Shown here: positions 35,141 to 47,893 of the stretch, in pieces
How the letters are laid out: the number at the start of each line of letters is the position of its first letter
Position numbering within the stretch: the first letter of the stretch is position 1
Assembly: GCA_947034885.2 (NCBI GenBank)
Contig: OX344756.2
Location: forward strand, 8,391,598 to 8,455,597
Direction of reading: 5' to 3'
DNA length: 64,000 bases
Origin: Thuidium tamariscinum
Lineage: Eukaryota > Streptophyta > Bryopsida > Hypnales > Thuidiaceae
The notes under the pieces: generated by a model
Told to the model about the DNA's origin: nothing
Seen by the model: only the letters and a program-made list of their open reading frames with translations
Database searches by the model: none
Translations under genes and position numbers: made by a program

Positions 35141-36437
35141 CAATCAAAATGGTGTTATGGGATCTATAGTGAAAACAATTTCACCTCTGCCAACTTTGAC
35201 AGCCTCCCAAGAGCTCAAAAATCAACTTTAATACTATGAAGCTTTTTTACAAAATCATTTGTAAATTAATAACATGTATGCCAAATTTCAAGGCCAAAAG
35301 ATTTACACAAAAAATATGTTCAAAATCTACCAACTTGTGTAGTGGTGAAAAAAATTTCACTACTTTCAACTTTGACACCCTCTTAAAGATTGATTTTGGT
35401 TTTTTTTGGCATGAAATTTTTGACATGAAATAAATTCTATACTTTTAGTATGCGTGAAAATTTTCAAGGTCAAAATGTTAATTTGAAAAAAGATATTTGA
35501 AATCTCCCTGCATATATAGTTTTGAGAAAGTTTTTACAATTGCCAACTTTGACACCCTCCCAAGGGCTGAAAATTTGGTTTCTTACTATGAATTTTATTT
35601 GTGAAGTCATTTCTATGTTGATAACATGTGTTCCAAATTTCAAATTCAAATGAATTACCCAAGAAAAAATATTCAAAATCTCCAAACATGTGTAGTTGTG
35701 AGGATGAGTTTTTACATCCATGTCAAACTTTGACCCACAAAATAACACTCTACAAAGGGCTCAAAGTTTGGAAAATATATTATCAACATATAGTTGGTCA
35801 TATGCAAAAAAATTCATGTTAAATAGACAAATTTTCAGCTCTTCGAAGAGTGTCAAAGTCAGCAATAGTGAAAATTTTCTCACAACTACACATGTTCAAG
35901 AGATTTTGTATATCTTTTTTTTGGTAATTCATTTGAACTTGAAATTTGGAACACATGTTATCAACATAGAAATGACTTCACAAACAAAATTCATGGTAAG
36001 AAACCAAATTTTCAGCCCTTGGGAGGGTGTCAAAGTTGGCAATTGTGAAAACTTTCTCAAAACTACACATGTTGGGAGATTTCAAATATCTTTAAAAAAA
36101 AATATTTTGACCTTGAAATTTTCATGAATATTAAAAACATAAAGATCATTTGATGTCAAAAATTTCATACCAAAAGAAACCAAACTCAATCCTTAGGAGG
36201 GTGTCAAAGTTGAAAGTAGTGAAATTTTTTTCATTGCTACATATGTTGGTGGATTTTAAATATCCTTTTTTGTGTAAATCTTTTGGCCTTGAAATTTGGC
36301 ATGCATATCATTAACTTAAAAATGATGTTATAACAAAAACTTCATAGTAAAATTGATTTTTGAGCTCTAAAGAGGCTGTCAAAGTTTGCAAAGCTAAAAT
36401 TGTTTTTATTGTGGATTCAAAAACACCATTTTGATTG
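35141..36437. repeat. Foldback (giant palindrome) element, copy 2, nearly intact
   Basis: The element starts CAATCAAAATGGTG and ends CACCATTTTGATTG. The whole 1.3 kb is one long imperfect palindrome with its centre near 35790. Each arm has four diverged units, marked on the left by 'caactttgac' near 35191, 35368, 35544 and 35728 and on the right by the complementary 'gtcaaagt' near 35857, 36029, 36204 and 36378. The spacing is about 177 bp. Each unit also carries variants of 'aaatctccaacatgtgtagt', 'ccctcccaagggctgaaaa' and 'ataacatgtgttccaaatttcaa'. The short open frames are by-products of the repeat. No TSD was certain. Confidence 0.9.
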
Positions 36438-37352
36438 CGACCCAGTCACTATACAACTACGTACAAATATTTGTAAAAGATGATAATGAAAATTTTTGAA
36501 TTTTTTAAATAAATAAAAGATGATTCATGTATGTATTGTAGAATCCATTATTGTATGGTCATGTATTTTGTAAAATCTTCAATATTATATAATATAAACC
36601 ATTACAATTGGAATATTTGAAAAGACTACATTACAAACCAATGTAGTTGTTTAATTTGTTCAAATGTTGGTATTGGTACTTTTGAAGGAATATTTGTTTC
36701 TTCAAAGGGAATGAATGTTACAAATCAAGAATATTTGGTATTTAACTTGTAATAAAGGTCATTGTTCATACATGTGATCACTACACATGTGTATATGTGT
36801 GTATGTGTATATATATAGTGTGTGTATGTATATATATTCAATCCTTTCTATCAATATAAAATAAATTTATTCTTTTTAAAAATATTTTAAAAATATATTT
36901 TTTAAATTCTACATTATGGGTGGTGCAAAATTTTATCACAAAAAAATATTCTTTATGTATATGTCAATGCATATAAAAAATTTGGCATTGCATTTGGAAC
37001 TACCTTCTACTAACAACCATACTAAAAGTTTATAACATTCTGTATTTACTATAATAGATTGTGTACAATGCATAGATTAAGCAATTGTATTGGTTTGTGT
37101 CATAGCTTGTTTAGAATACTAATTGTATTCATCTATATGATACAGAATAGTATTGTAGTTTTTCAAAAATATCAATATATACCACACGATAGACTATAAT
37201 TTTTCTTAAATTGAACAATTGTTACCATTTACCTTACTCAAATATTTGTACTATAAATAAAATCTCCATACAATCATTTCATTTGTGCTTTTGGTGCCTT
37301 TTAAGCTTTCTAAGGATTCTTTTGGTCGTTCACTCTCATTCTGTGATTAAGG
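36438..37352. other. AT-rich spacer with a TG/TA dinucleotide tract
   Basis: Contains a mixed (TG)n/(TA)n microsatellite at about 36788-36838. Otherwise featureless, with no coding region. Confidence 0.5.
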
Positions 37353-37563
37353 GAGAGGCACCCAATGGCATCCCTGTACCCAATGCCGTCCGTTTCTAAG
37401 TCATTTATTCAAAAACAGAAATGTAGCAGGATTGTAGAGAGCTTATTGTTTTAGGTCAAAAGAAATAAGCCATGTACTACCTACCTACATTTATAGCCTA
37501 AAATGATTGTGTATTGTAGAAATGGACGGCATTGGGTACAAAGACGCCATTGGGTGCCCTCTC
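37353..37563. mobile_element. MITE-like inverted-repeat element, about 211 bp
   Basis: Left arm GAGAGGCACCCAATGGCATC followed by TGTACCCAATGCCGTCC and TTTCTA is repeated as its complement at the right end (ggacggcattgggtac ... gccattgggtgccctctc). The arms are about 48 bp with a few mismatches. The internal 'cacccaatggc' and 'acccaatgcc' words make each arm partly repetitive. No convincing target duplication, so the superfamily is unassigned. Confidence 0.7.
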
Positions 37564-38400
37564 AAAAGAAACTTGCATAAATTTGACCTTTAGGAGTATA
37601 TGGTGTGTCTTTTGGATACAAAGTTGTATTTGAGTGGAGAAAGAAGGTTGAAGTGGTTTGAATTTTTTTGAATAAAAAAATGAAGGCATTTGTTCTAAAT
37701 ATAGAACTCATCAAATTTTGTGATAGTAGGAAGAATTATTCAAAAGCAAAGTTTTGCACTCAATCTAAAGAATAATAGTGCAATTTTTGGTATACAATGA
37801 TTTTAGTATGTATTGATAGTAGAAGGTAGCTCCAAATGCAATGCCAAATTTTCATATGCATTGACATATATATGAAGAATACTTTATCACAATTTCAATC
37901 ATGTTTTGAAACAAAGCCCTTTGTAAGGTTTTCCTTCACGAATTTTGCAACTAAACATGCTACTAATACCATAAATATAGTATACTTACCCATATGTTAC
38001 ATTCATCCATTACAAAAATTAAAATACAATAAAATAATAAAATGATTTAAAAAAAATCATGACTTCTTCACACATCCACATCACATAATCAAAGAATCCA
38101 AAAATCATGAAACAACACGTGTCACTTGCTTTCATAGCCATGGCGCGTGTTAAATCTTGTAAACGAAACTTACGTGGCGCAGCTGAGTTTACCCCAGGGT
38201 AAACACTGAAATTTATTATTTTTTTCAAAATTTATTATTTTCAAATTCTGAATTCATATTTGGATTTGAAGACCCCAAATTAGCGAGGAAGAACCTCAAC
38301 ACAGCCAAAAAACCCAACAAAACATAAACCCCAAAACCCTCATCAACCCCTGGTAAAACCTATTTTACCTGCGGGGGGCTGGATTTACCTGGTTCGTTTA
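37564..38400. other. Spacer upstream of the 39-kb gene
   Basis: No coding region. Base composition becomes GC-richer from about 38120 onward, consistent with entering the promoter region of the gene at 39631. Confidence 0.4.
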
Positions 38401-38699
38401 CAGGATTTAACGTCTTGCCATAGCCATAAGTCTTATTAATTGCTTCTCAGGCAAGCCTGCAACAAGCTACGATCCATAACAATACAGTACCATACCGTAT
38501 GATACGAGGTACGATGATACGGTCCCAGTCTCTTCATTCTCTCCGAGAATGCTCTCAATCAAACTCACAGGAATGGCGATTTGATTGTTCCATTATTTGC
38601 AACAACATTGTTTGCTGGCTTTCTTTCATGAAATCGCACAAGCTTTTTTTCCAATCAATGGCAATGCTTTTGTGCGCAATTTGTTTTTGATCCAGCCAG

Positions 38700-39630
38700 A
38701 GGTTGGTTCTTCAGCTCCCTGTTCTGAACGCGTCAACAATTAAAGGCAGCTGGCGTGTTTGTGAGCATTAATTCTCTATTTTCAAACGAAGAACAACAAA
38801 CGATTCTCCCATGGAAAAAGTGGCACTTGCATTGATTCCTTTCCAGCAGTAATTCCTGGGACGCTTTTTTCCGAAGAGTGATTTTTGGAGGGTCTCAGTA
38901 GTGTGCGACTTTCAAGCTCTGTGATGTGTGCTGTGTTCACAGGTGAAGATCTTTTTCTCTCAATAGGGTTGTCAACTTTGGAGTCTAGAGCTTTGCTGGA
39001 TTCCGTCGTCTTCGAAACCTGGTTTCGTTATCTCTCTTACGTGGAGGAATGTTTTGAATCATAGTGCAACTTCGTTATTTGTCAACTCTGTTTGTTTTCT
39101 CGTTTCAGGGAGTGATCTAGGGGTTCTTGTTTTATGAGTCCGCAGCTTCGGGTGTCGAATCATTGCTGAAGAGCGTGCTGTGTTTGTGAAGATTTAGGAA
39201 TTTAGGTCAAGTGCAAGTCTCGCTCTTTGCTTCTTTCCAGGGGGTGCGGAATTCTGTCGAATTTATGCGGAAATTCCAATTTGCAGGGTCGGTGTTGTAT
39301 TATTATTCGGCGATTATCATACAGATTCAAAGGTTCGGAGATTCACTGTTTAGTTACACGTTTCAGGCAGTTCCAGTGGTGATCTAGGGTTTCTTGCTTT
39401 GTGATTGCGCTAGCGCGTAGTATTTTTTTGGACACTTAGGAATTTAGGTCAAGTGCACTTCTTGGCTTTGAACCTATTTCAATGTGGTGCAGGTGCTTGG
39501 GTAGGTTGCTAAACTTTGCCGAGTGATTCCAACTGGCCGGATCTGGCGATTGCAGATGCGCAGGTTCCGGGTGGCCAATCAGTGTTAGGAGCTCGGGTGC
39601 AATTGTTTGAAAGCTAATTGAGTTATAACG
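38700..39630 (+). promoter_or_regulatory. Probable promoter and long 5' leader of the 39631 gene
   Basis: From about 38700 the sequence has clearly higher GC and CpG than the surroundings and lacks long frames. It ends at a gene start, so it is most likely 5' UTR and promoter. It contains an internal direct duplication (see 39111-39530). No transcription start can be pinpointed. Confidence 0.4.
39111..39530 (+). repeat. Direct duplication within the leader
   Basis: The block starting 'gtgatctaggggttcttg' and continuing to 'taggaatttaggtcaagtgca', 'ggtgc.g' and 'ttcca' occurs at about 39111-39275. It occurs again, diverged, at about 39378-39530. Both lie in the putative 5' leader. Confidence 0.7.
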
Positions 39631-40492
39631 ATGCAAGGGATGGAACGCGATCCGCTTCACAAGCTGGAGACTGGCGCCATTCCTATTGGACAAGATAGGT
39701 CACCCTTTGTGATTCCCATGAATCCTTCTCGTGAGTTCCTGGACCGTCTAGAAACAAAATATGGGAGGCTACTCTTAATTTTTCCACTTTATGGAGGAGT
39801 AAATGTTAATCACAAGGGAGTTGGTAAATTGTGACTGAAGTAGGAAGCGTTAGTCTGTTTGCATCCAACTTGAGTTCAATTTGTTATCCCTTAGGATTTC
39901 TCAATCACTGATGGCGGCTCTGTTGACAGTGTTTCATACTGTGACTACGCTTGTTCTTAATTTGAGAGCAAGGTTGAGTTACTTAAGTTGTCAAAAGAGA
40001 CGCAAGGGACATAGTTTACCAGTAGTTAGCCTTCCAAATTGGCTTTAGAATACCGAGATATTTCACTACATTTTGTCAGCATGATGATCCGCTACAGTGT
40101 TGCTGAACTGCACAGACGACTGTTCTTTTTACGATTGGCGGAGGTATTGTATGGAATGGAATGTGTTTGCAACCTAATTTAGTGGCGGAGTAGTGGTGCA
40201 CGTACAATTTTGTAGAGAAATGCAGCTGCTCTTTCTGATCTTTTCAGTCGCAGGCATTTTCTCCGAGTACGGTGTGGATGGGTCAGAGGACTTGAGAAGC
40301 CCCTTTCTTTGTTTGCACATACTGAGGGATTCTACTCGTGCCTCAATCACAGGCATGTGGATTGATCTTCCAGGAAATGGAGCTTGGGGGGATGGGAAAA
40401 GAGGAAGGTACAAGGACAAGAAAGGTCGATGCGATTGGTGTGCTGTTCAGCGCTTTATTCTTGCGGGCGTGATTCTTACATTCATTCTTTGG
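39631..40492 (+). CDS. N-terminal part of a probable single-pass membrane protein (unrecognised)
   Basis: An ATG at 39631 opens MQGMERDPLHKLETGAIPIG and runs to a strong donor (tctc|gtgagt) after 39730. The best in-phase continuation is 40353-40492, entered through 'cctcaatcacag|gcatgtgg'. It encodes WIDLPGNGAWGDGKRGR, a CDWC motif, then the hydrophobic segment FILAGVILTFILW, and reaches a donor (tgg|gtaaag). Together they give 80 residues: a basic cytosolic-looking N-terminus and one helix near residues 67-80, the topology of type II Golgi membrane proteins. No in-phase downstream exon was identified. The gene is either broken or continues through a long intron. I do not recognise the family. 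Confidence 0.4.
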
Positions 40493-41903
40493 GTAAAGTC
40501 ATCTTCTGCTACTTAATTCTGATCAAATTGGGTCGTTGTTTCTCTAATTCATGTGAAATTGTCGCAAGTAGATGGAAGATCTTCCACATACCAGCCACCA
40601 GCTATGTCAGTATTTGCCTGGAAGCATACTTCCAACTTGTGGCTGTTATCAAAGTATCAGGCTGCAACTAAAGTAGCAGCTTTCTGACAGGTGTAGGATG
40701 ACATTGGTACTGTAAGCATGAGTAACTTGATGAAGTCTTATCTTACCTGTTCAGGTTGCTTTCAAGATCTGGACAAGCGATTGAGCGATTTATTAATTGT
40801 TTAGGCATCTATGTACGGAAGGCTAGTAATAGCATTCCGTTACTTCGTAGGTAAAGCTTACCATATTTCTTGCTAATGTTTTTCACCTGTTCTCTTTTTC
40901 TCGTTCTGTTTGTGTGTCTAGTACTGTAGTTGTAGAAATTGCACTGTGAATATTCCAACTGGATTAGCATACTTAAAAACTTAGATAAGCTGGCTCTTTG
41001 TATGTTTATATAACATTACCACAGTACCTGCAACCGTTTGCTTTGCTTGTTTGAAGGATTTGCTCCTGCTTTGTGAATGTAGGCGTAACCCCAGCCACTG
41101 CTAGTAGCATCACAGAAGCTCAAACCGTAGTGTGCATGCTTCATGTTCTTTTGCTTACTCGCTTTACTTTCTTTCTGTCAGATTTTTGCGCAGGATGATG
41201 TGCTGCACTGAAGGGGTGACTTATTTAATTAACTTGTGTACACTAGTATAAACATCCTTACAAGGCAGCGTTAGGAATTCAAACACATCATTATTTTTGG
41301 AAGTATTTATCAATATCAAGATCTATTCAAAGCACAGGTTCTTTTAGTATTCTGTTTGTGGGGTTCATTGACAAGTCTATGCACAAAAATGTTCACTTGT
41401 TAGACTGGAAATCTTTTGGCTGGAGTAATCTGAGGAGTTGCACTTCTGGATGTTTGATTATATTGTCTTCAAGATTAGGGGTGTCTTTCATTGTAGAATT
41501 GTAATCTCTAGTTGTTGCTATGGCGACAAGCGCAGCAGTAGCTTATGGCTGTCGATGAAATTGAAAAGGCTAAGTAAGGTTCTGCAATAGAACCACAGCA
41601 TTGCTCATTCTGTGTCTGAACTTCAGTGAGTTGCATTCTAAAGTAGTAACTCTGAGTATTATTCAAGATTGACAGGACTGCAACACATGTACAATCGTTT
41701 ATTCTTGGTTAATTATAGATTCTCTGTAGAGAGTAAGAGCACCATCAATGCCTTGCTGCAAAAAAATGTGCTGAATCACAAATTTACCGGGTGGGGAGCA
41801 TGGCTCAGCCCGAAATCCAGATCCTACGCCGCTGCTCTACTTACTTTCTCGGTATTGAGGCGCTTTAAATGTTGTCTCCACCACAGCACATTTCTTATTT
41901 CTA
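40493..41903 (+). other. Possible intron/exon remnants of the 39631 gene
   Basis: GC content stays above the intergenic background up to about 41900. The frame at 41669-41953 (for example FTGWGAWLSPKSRSYAAALL) follows an acceptor-like 'attgacag' and could be an exon. It cannot be joined in phase to the exon ending at 40492, and it runs into a MITE at 41904. No firm annotation. Confidence 0.3.
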
Positions 41904-42042
41904 AGGTGGGAACACCCATTCCCATCCATGTATCCATTCCCGTCCATATGTAGCAGAGGTGCACATTTTTCTTTGAAAAATATGCACCCCTGCTACATAT
42001 GGACGGGAATGGATACATGGATGGGAATGGGTGTTCCCACCT
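41904..42042. mobile_element. Mariner-like hairpin MITE, 139 bp, TA target
   Basis: The ends are AGGTGGGAACACCCATTCCC and its exact complement, with TA on both sides (41902-41903 and 42043-42044). The two arms of about 63 bp are almost perfectly complementary (words include 'atccatgtatcc' and 'catatgtagcag'), separated by a very short loop. The near identity of the arms implies a young insertion. A TA duplication points to Tc1/mariner (Stowaway-type) mobilisation, although the terminus is not the usual Stowaway CTCCCTCC. Confidence 0.85.
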
Positions 42043-45000
42043 TAAAGCGGACTGAACACCACTTTATAAAGCCTAGTCAAACATTTGTTCAAGGCACTAA
42101 AATCTAGTGTTTGCAAAACTTTGAAGTAAAAATAAAACCTATTGAAGTTGCTAGTTTAAGTAGTTTGTATTTTTAGAAACTTCGTTTTGAAGTCTAGTTT
42201 AAGAATCAAAAACCTAATCTTGAAAATGATTGATTATGATTTTTTTATTCAAGATTTTGTGCAAGGGTGTCCATTGCAATCTTGACTTTTTGTAGTGTTG
42301 AGGGCTCTTGGAAATGAGCCTCAAATACACTAGATCTTGGAAAAAACACACATTTGAAATTCATTCAAAAAAATGTGGAGTAGATTTTGAAAAGCCATAA
42401 ATTAATTGGGTTTATGCAATCTAGGCCCTTTAACCTCATATTTTTTTGGTCACCAACTTTTTAGATTTGACCTGTGAAAAGTGGATCAAATGACTTTAAG
42501 TAACTTTCGCGGTTTTAACACCCTCATGATCAAACATTATAACCTTTCAATCCATAAAGTGATATTTTCATGTTTTCTTTTCCTAAGTGATCTCTAACAA
42601 GTCTAGTTTGAATTTGTACAATTACATTTTTTTTTAAATTGATAAAGTTTATCAAAATGTTGACTTTCTGTTGAACAAAGAGCAAATTCCTAAAAGCTTA
42701 AAAAAGGCCTTGAGCATTTAGGGGTTAAGAGTACATTGCAAAAACATTAAAAAAACCAACTACTCTTTCTGAAAAACATCATTTTTCAAAAAGGAGTAGT
42801 GAGATTGCATTGAAGGACGTGAGCATAGGCAAAAATTGATGACATGATCCAATATTCTCAAAATTGTCCAAATTCTCACAAATACTATGATTAGGCAGTA
42901 ACTGCCTCTTTTGAGCTTATTGTCATTGTCATTGTGACACTGTCACAAATTCACAATGAGCTCAACAACTAAAAGAAATTTAAAATCTAATTATTTTGCA
43001 CCCCCTCCTAATCTGATTTAAATATTAAATGTTTTATTTAAACTTTTGAAACCCCCTCCCCCCACCCCCTCTTATAATTCTCACATGGTGGCATTAGAAG
43101 AAATCTAAAGGCATAGGGCTGTTTCGGGTCTGTTCTTGAAATGGCTCCTAATGCCGTTGGTTGTTGGCAGGCCGGCTTTAATAAAAAAAAATTGGATCCT
43201 GAAATATGATAATAAGTCCAAAAACTAATTTGAAAAAAAAACTAATTACGTGGTAGGGTCGCAACCACGTAGGATTTGAGTTCACAAGGTAGAAACTACG
43301 TTTTTGCAGTCTGGGAACCCACAATCTCCTAATGCCCTCAAATTTCATCTAATGGCTTGGATACAATAAATATGGAATAAATGATATAATAACCATATAT
43401 TGTATCCATATTTAGTATATATATATATATATACGGTACTAGTATCTATATTTAATATTCATATCCAATATCCATATGTATATCCAATGGTTGTTGATTT
43501 TTCTTGAAGGGGGGTGAGATTTTTTAAAATTCAAATCCAACGACTATCGATTTTTCTGATGAGGGGTCAGAAAAATTAATCAAACAGGCTGATTGCCTCT
43601 TTTCGATACAATGTGTGTTGAAAGCACCCCCTTTGCTCCCAGTGGGACAAAACCAACAAATCCGTCACATTCATAGTCATGTGGCCATTGAATTTCTAAG
43701 AAGCATTGGTTCTTTCTCATGTGGCAGGGTTCCTTACTTTCAAATTTTTTGTGTTGATGATGTAGCCTTCCCACATATGGCCACTGATAGTCCATGAATT
43801 TGAAGGTACTGCCACACAATGATCCTCCCCCCAAGTCCTAGTGCCTGCTTTTCTGTCCAAGTCCTATACAGTGCCCTGTACTGTACTGCACTGCATTGTA
43901 CAGTGCCCTCCCCAAAAGACTGAGCTTACACCCACTTCTCCATATAGCTCAGGTCACTACCCTTGTAGATTGACACACAAACAAAGCCTTCTTACGGTTT
44001 TCAAGAATTGTACAAATTAAGTCAACCCTAGAAAGGTCCTTAGGGTTTCTCTACACAACCCATACACAACCCATACTTAGCCTCATAACTCTTCAATTGT
44101 GATTAAATATGTGAATTATAATACATATAATTATTTACATACTATCGTGACCATAACTTTACTTTGTATTGAAAAGTATTTGGTCAATGTTTTCGTGATC
44201 AAATACTACCATATTCATAATATACTATATGACCACAAAAGGCTTTTAGGCTCTTCTAGGGTTAAGCTCACAGTTGCATTCCAAAAGAATCTACAGTCAC
44301 TAATTGCCTAGAAGTAATTTAAGTTACTACAAAGCTAACTTCATTGATGAAAATTCTACTCAAAGTTTTGTATAATACAACAAGAATTGTAGAGTCAAGT
44401 GTTTGTAGCTCTCATAATTTCAAACAAAAAAGTATGTTTCACACTTGGTGTTAAAGGTGCTCCAAATTTCAACTTTCATCCACATATTGAATAGAAAATA
44501 TCACATATGTGCATATCACATGTCTATATTTCTATTTTCATTGACAATTTTGTTGATTTCATCCAAGATTTTTTATAATTTGAAGTATTCTCATGATAAA
44601 CCTTATAGTTTTTTTTACCGTTTTTAGCTACCTTATTATTTTTCTCGTGCATTCTGGCACTAGAAAGCCAAAAAAAAAGTCACGGTTGTTATTGAGGGTC
44701 TTAGGAACAAATTTAGACCTACCTTTGGACGAGACTCACATTGCAAACATCACCCCTAGTAACAAGTGTGAACATACCTAAAGACATTTTGTAACATTTC
44801 AACTTCATAATCTCTATAACTAAAGGTAGTTTGCTCTAAAAGCAACTACCAACACATAGGTACATTTAGCTTTCTTCAATGTATCAACAATGTACATTTC
44901 AAGAGGTAGTCACTTTTAGTGATCAATGCATTTCAACTTCAAAGATTTAGAACTAATTCCACAAAGGTCTAAAGAAATAAGAAATTGACTTCAGTTAGAT

Positions 45001-45047
45001 GCCAATTCCATTTTTAATCCAACAAAAATTCAGTTCAAGGAGTTTAG
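42043..45047. other. Gene-free stretch with small palindromes
   Basis: No supported gene. Visible structures are: a 5-TTTAGGGGTTAA end near 42718 resembling the TTAA-family termini but without a partner; a small palindrome at about 42764-42803; an (AT)n run at about 43418-43434; and a CAGTGCCCTGTACTGTACTG-type palindromic cluster at about 43875-43915. Open frames at 43580-43834 and 44099-44781 lack motifs. Confidence 0.45.
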
Positions 45048-45776
45048 GGGTCATTGCAAGAAACACCGGTCCTATTTCGCGTCACAACACGAACCACTTT
45101 TTTGTTTTCCACTATAACTTTTGGAGATTAATTCCAATGAACATGAATTTTTATTGAACATACCTAACTTGAAGTTTATTAAATCCTTTATTTTTCAGAC
45201 ATTAAAAAAATCATTTTATATTTAAAAAACATTTTTGTTGAGCTGTCACAAAATTACGTTTATGGTTATCATTACGTTTGCAATGTCTAAATTTAATGAC
45301 TTGAAGACAAAACCTTCATAGTCTATTTGCATAGGTGTAAAACCTATAAATTCCAAATAAAAATCTAAAAATATATTTTTTAATGTCTTCCACATGAGTA
45401 CAAATTTTTTCCCATCGCACGCAATTTTTGAACATTGATGATGGTTGTAAGATCGTTCTTTTGGTCAAATCTCATCAAAATCAACTTTCCTCAAATGGCC
45501 AATTTTTAGTTTTTTTAAAAATTGATTTTCCCATTTTTTACAAATTAAAATGTGAAAGTACTAATTTTCATGAGATTTTGCACTTTTTAGGATTTCCTAC
45601 TTAGAGATTTTTCCTATGCCTTTCCTTTATAGGGTACCTTCTTCTTAAAGGTTTATACATGAAACATATTTTTCACTTTTTTTAAAACTTGTTTTTCTAA
45701 TTTTAAAGTACTCACAAAAAAATAAAATACTATTGAAAACGCTACGCTTTTTGCACCGTGTTTCTTACAACGACCC
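45048..45776 (+). mobile_element. GGGTCATTGCAAGAAACACC-family transposon, copy A, 4-bp TSD
   Basis: The left end is GGGTCATTGCAAGAAACACC. The right end complement is GGGTCGTTGTAAGAAACAC. TTAG is duplicated at 45044-45047 and 45777-45780. At 729 bp it almost equals copy B (728 bp). There is no coding capacity. The interior contains the 'tatttttcagacattaaaaaa' and 'caaatggccaatttttagtt' blocks shared with copy C. The superfamily is undetermined. A variable 4-bp duplication is unusual (Sola-type elements are one known case). Confidence 0.85.
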
Positions 45777-45889
45777 TTAGCTTCCTCAAGGCAATCAGCT
45801 CTTAAAAGGTTGCTTTAGAGCAGACTACCCCAAAGTGACAAAGAGGACAGAAAGTGTCCTCACACAATTTCAAGTCTAATTCAAAGTGC

Positions 45890-46390
45890 TGTAACTTTTG
45901 CATCTAAGGTCCAAATTCAATAAAAACTTGTTGATAAGGTGTGCTCTCTCTTCTAGTTTGTGTAATAAAATTTTCAAATCAATCTAAGATGTATTGACTT
46001 TTTGGAAGCCAATCAAAGTCCACAACTTCAATTTGAGTTCACCAAACTACATTTCAGGGCTGCAATTTTGGGGCCTTGTATCTCCTTCATCCATTACTCA
46101 TTTTCAATTAAAAAAAATCTTGGATTTTATTCCCCTTGAAATATAGTTATTGTGGTAAAGTTTTCATGTCAATCCAAGTTGTTTTGAATGTTTGGGAGCA
46201 ATTCAAAGTTCAAAATCTTGCCATTATTGAAGTATAATGAACTTTGGCAACTTGTTTCTTCTTCATACAAAATTTATTTTCAATAAATTCTTTTTGGAAA
46301 AGTTGAGCATACTAGTCTAGTTTGTGTGGCTAAAATTTATTTTAATTCAAGAATCCATGAGTGATTGAGAAGCATTCTAGTAAAAGGAGG
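45890..46390 (+). repeat. Degenerate tandem repeat, about 180-bp unit x 3
   Basis: Successive units share, in order, 'tttcaataaa(a/t)..ctt', 'ctagtttgtgt..taaaatttt', 'caatccaa.tgt.ttga' and 'caattcaaagttc..aac'. Identity is low, so this is an old duplication. Confidence 0.55.
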
Positions 46391-47893
46391 TTCACCTTTA
46401 AATGTGTTTTTTGCAATTTTTCTTGCTGATTTTTGACATTTCAAAGTTGTTCCATAAAAAGCAATACAAAATGAGTCAATTCAGTCAACTTTTCAAAGTC
46501 AAAAAGTCAATTTCTTGTTCCATAATAAGCAATATACAATGAGTCAATTGAATGAATTTTTTTTTCACCAATGTGTTTGTATACTAGTTTTGAATCATTT
46601 TGTAGTGTAAAGTTTTTTCATTTGAGTAGGAGTAGAAATCAAATTTTACCCTCAAATGTGTTTTAAATAGGGATATTTTGGCATCCATTTTCAACACTAA
46701 AACATTATGATCTTGCAATTTATTTGGTCAAATTACTTCAAATTTTGTACACGTCATCTACAATATGTACACTACAAGATTGTACAATTGAGATTTATAT
46801 AATTTGAAGACATTTAGATCCATAAAGCTTCAAAAGCAATTATGTTCTTGAACCCTAAAAATTGAATGTCACTTTGGGGTTGAACCAAAGGTTGCTTTAG
46901 AGTAGACTACCTTAAAGTACAAAACTCGTAACCATTTGACAAGATGAGAATGGTTGTAGCTCATTACCTGCTCCCTTTATCATTAATTTTCACCTCTAAT
47001 TCAACCAACTAGAAGAACTCTCTTCTAGTTTCTTCACAATCAATTGTCCACCATAATTTATAAGATGTTCATTCAAGTCATACTAGGCAGCTTGAATGAA
47101 GAACCAAGTCATTAAAAGTAGTAACTAAAGTATATAATGTTTTGCCTCTTCCACGACTCAATGTGTATTGCTTATTACTCCTAATTCAAGTTACCTATTA
47201 TATAATTGGTTGTCCCACATGCTCTGAAGAGGCGTAACTTTCACACTTTTTAAATGAGAGAAGATTGAATGTATAAGATAATCTATCTACCATGGTAATT
47301 GACAACCTTTACTAAGGTTGAGGCACTAGTAACCAATCATTTAAGCAATTCTTGAGCAGATTGTGTATAGCATGAGACAGTGGAAATTTTTTCCATGTAG
47401 AAAGAGAAGAAATATGGAGACTTGCAAAATTTTCAGAACTTAATTCCCAAAATTGAAATTATTTATTGTGAATTTTGGGAGCCAAAAAAGTGCTCCTGAC
47501 TAGTAGCCAATGTCTAAAATCTTCTACGATTTCAATCATTCAAGAATTGCTTTCATGCTCACTATTACTTTCTTTCTTGCTCACTAATTTGAGACATGTG
47601 TGTCATAATATTGTTAGTTAGGACCCCAAAAATTGCTTTCCAAGCTTTTGTTGAAAGTCTCTTCTAGCCATGATTGGAAATATTGCACCCCTACAAGTTG
47701 GATATAGGGACATGGTTGGTTCTTGGTGCCTCACTCTTAGATTCAAATAAGAGATATTCAGATCTTCTTCAAAAATATTTAAACTACCTTGATTCTAGCT
47801 CAGTTTTCTGACCTATAATATAAATAGAAGCATATATAATAGAACCCCTTTGACACAATAGATCAAGGATTGATATGACAACAATTAATTATA

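Noticed and set aside
35470-36127. 92- and 135-residue frames in the foldback element
   Set aside because: They read the same repeat unit from both strands, which explains their similarity to each other. Nothing suggests translation.
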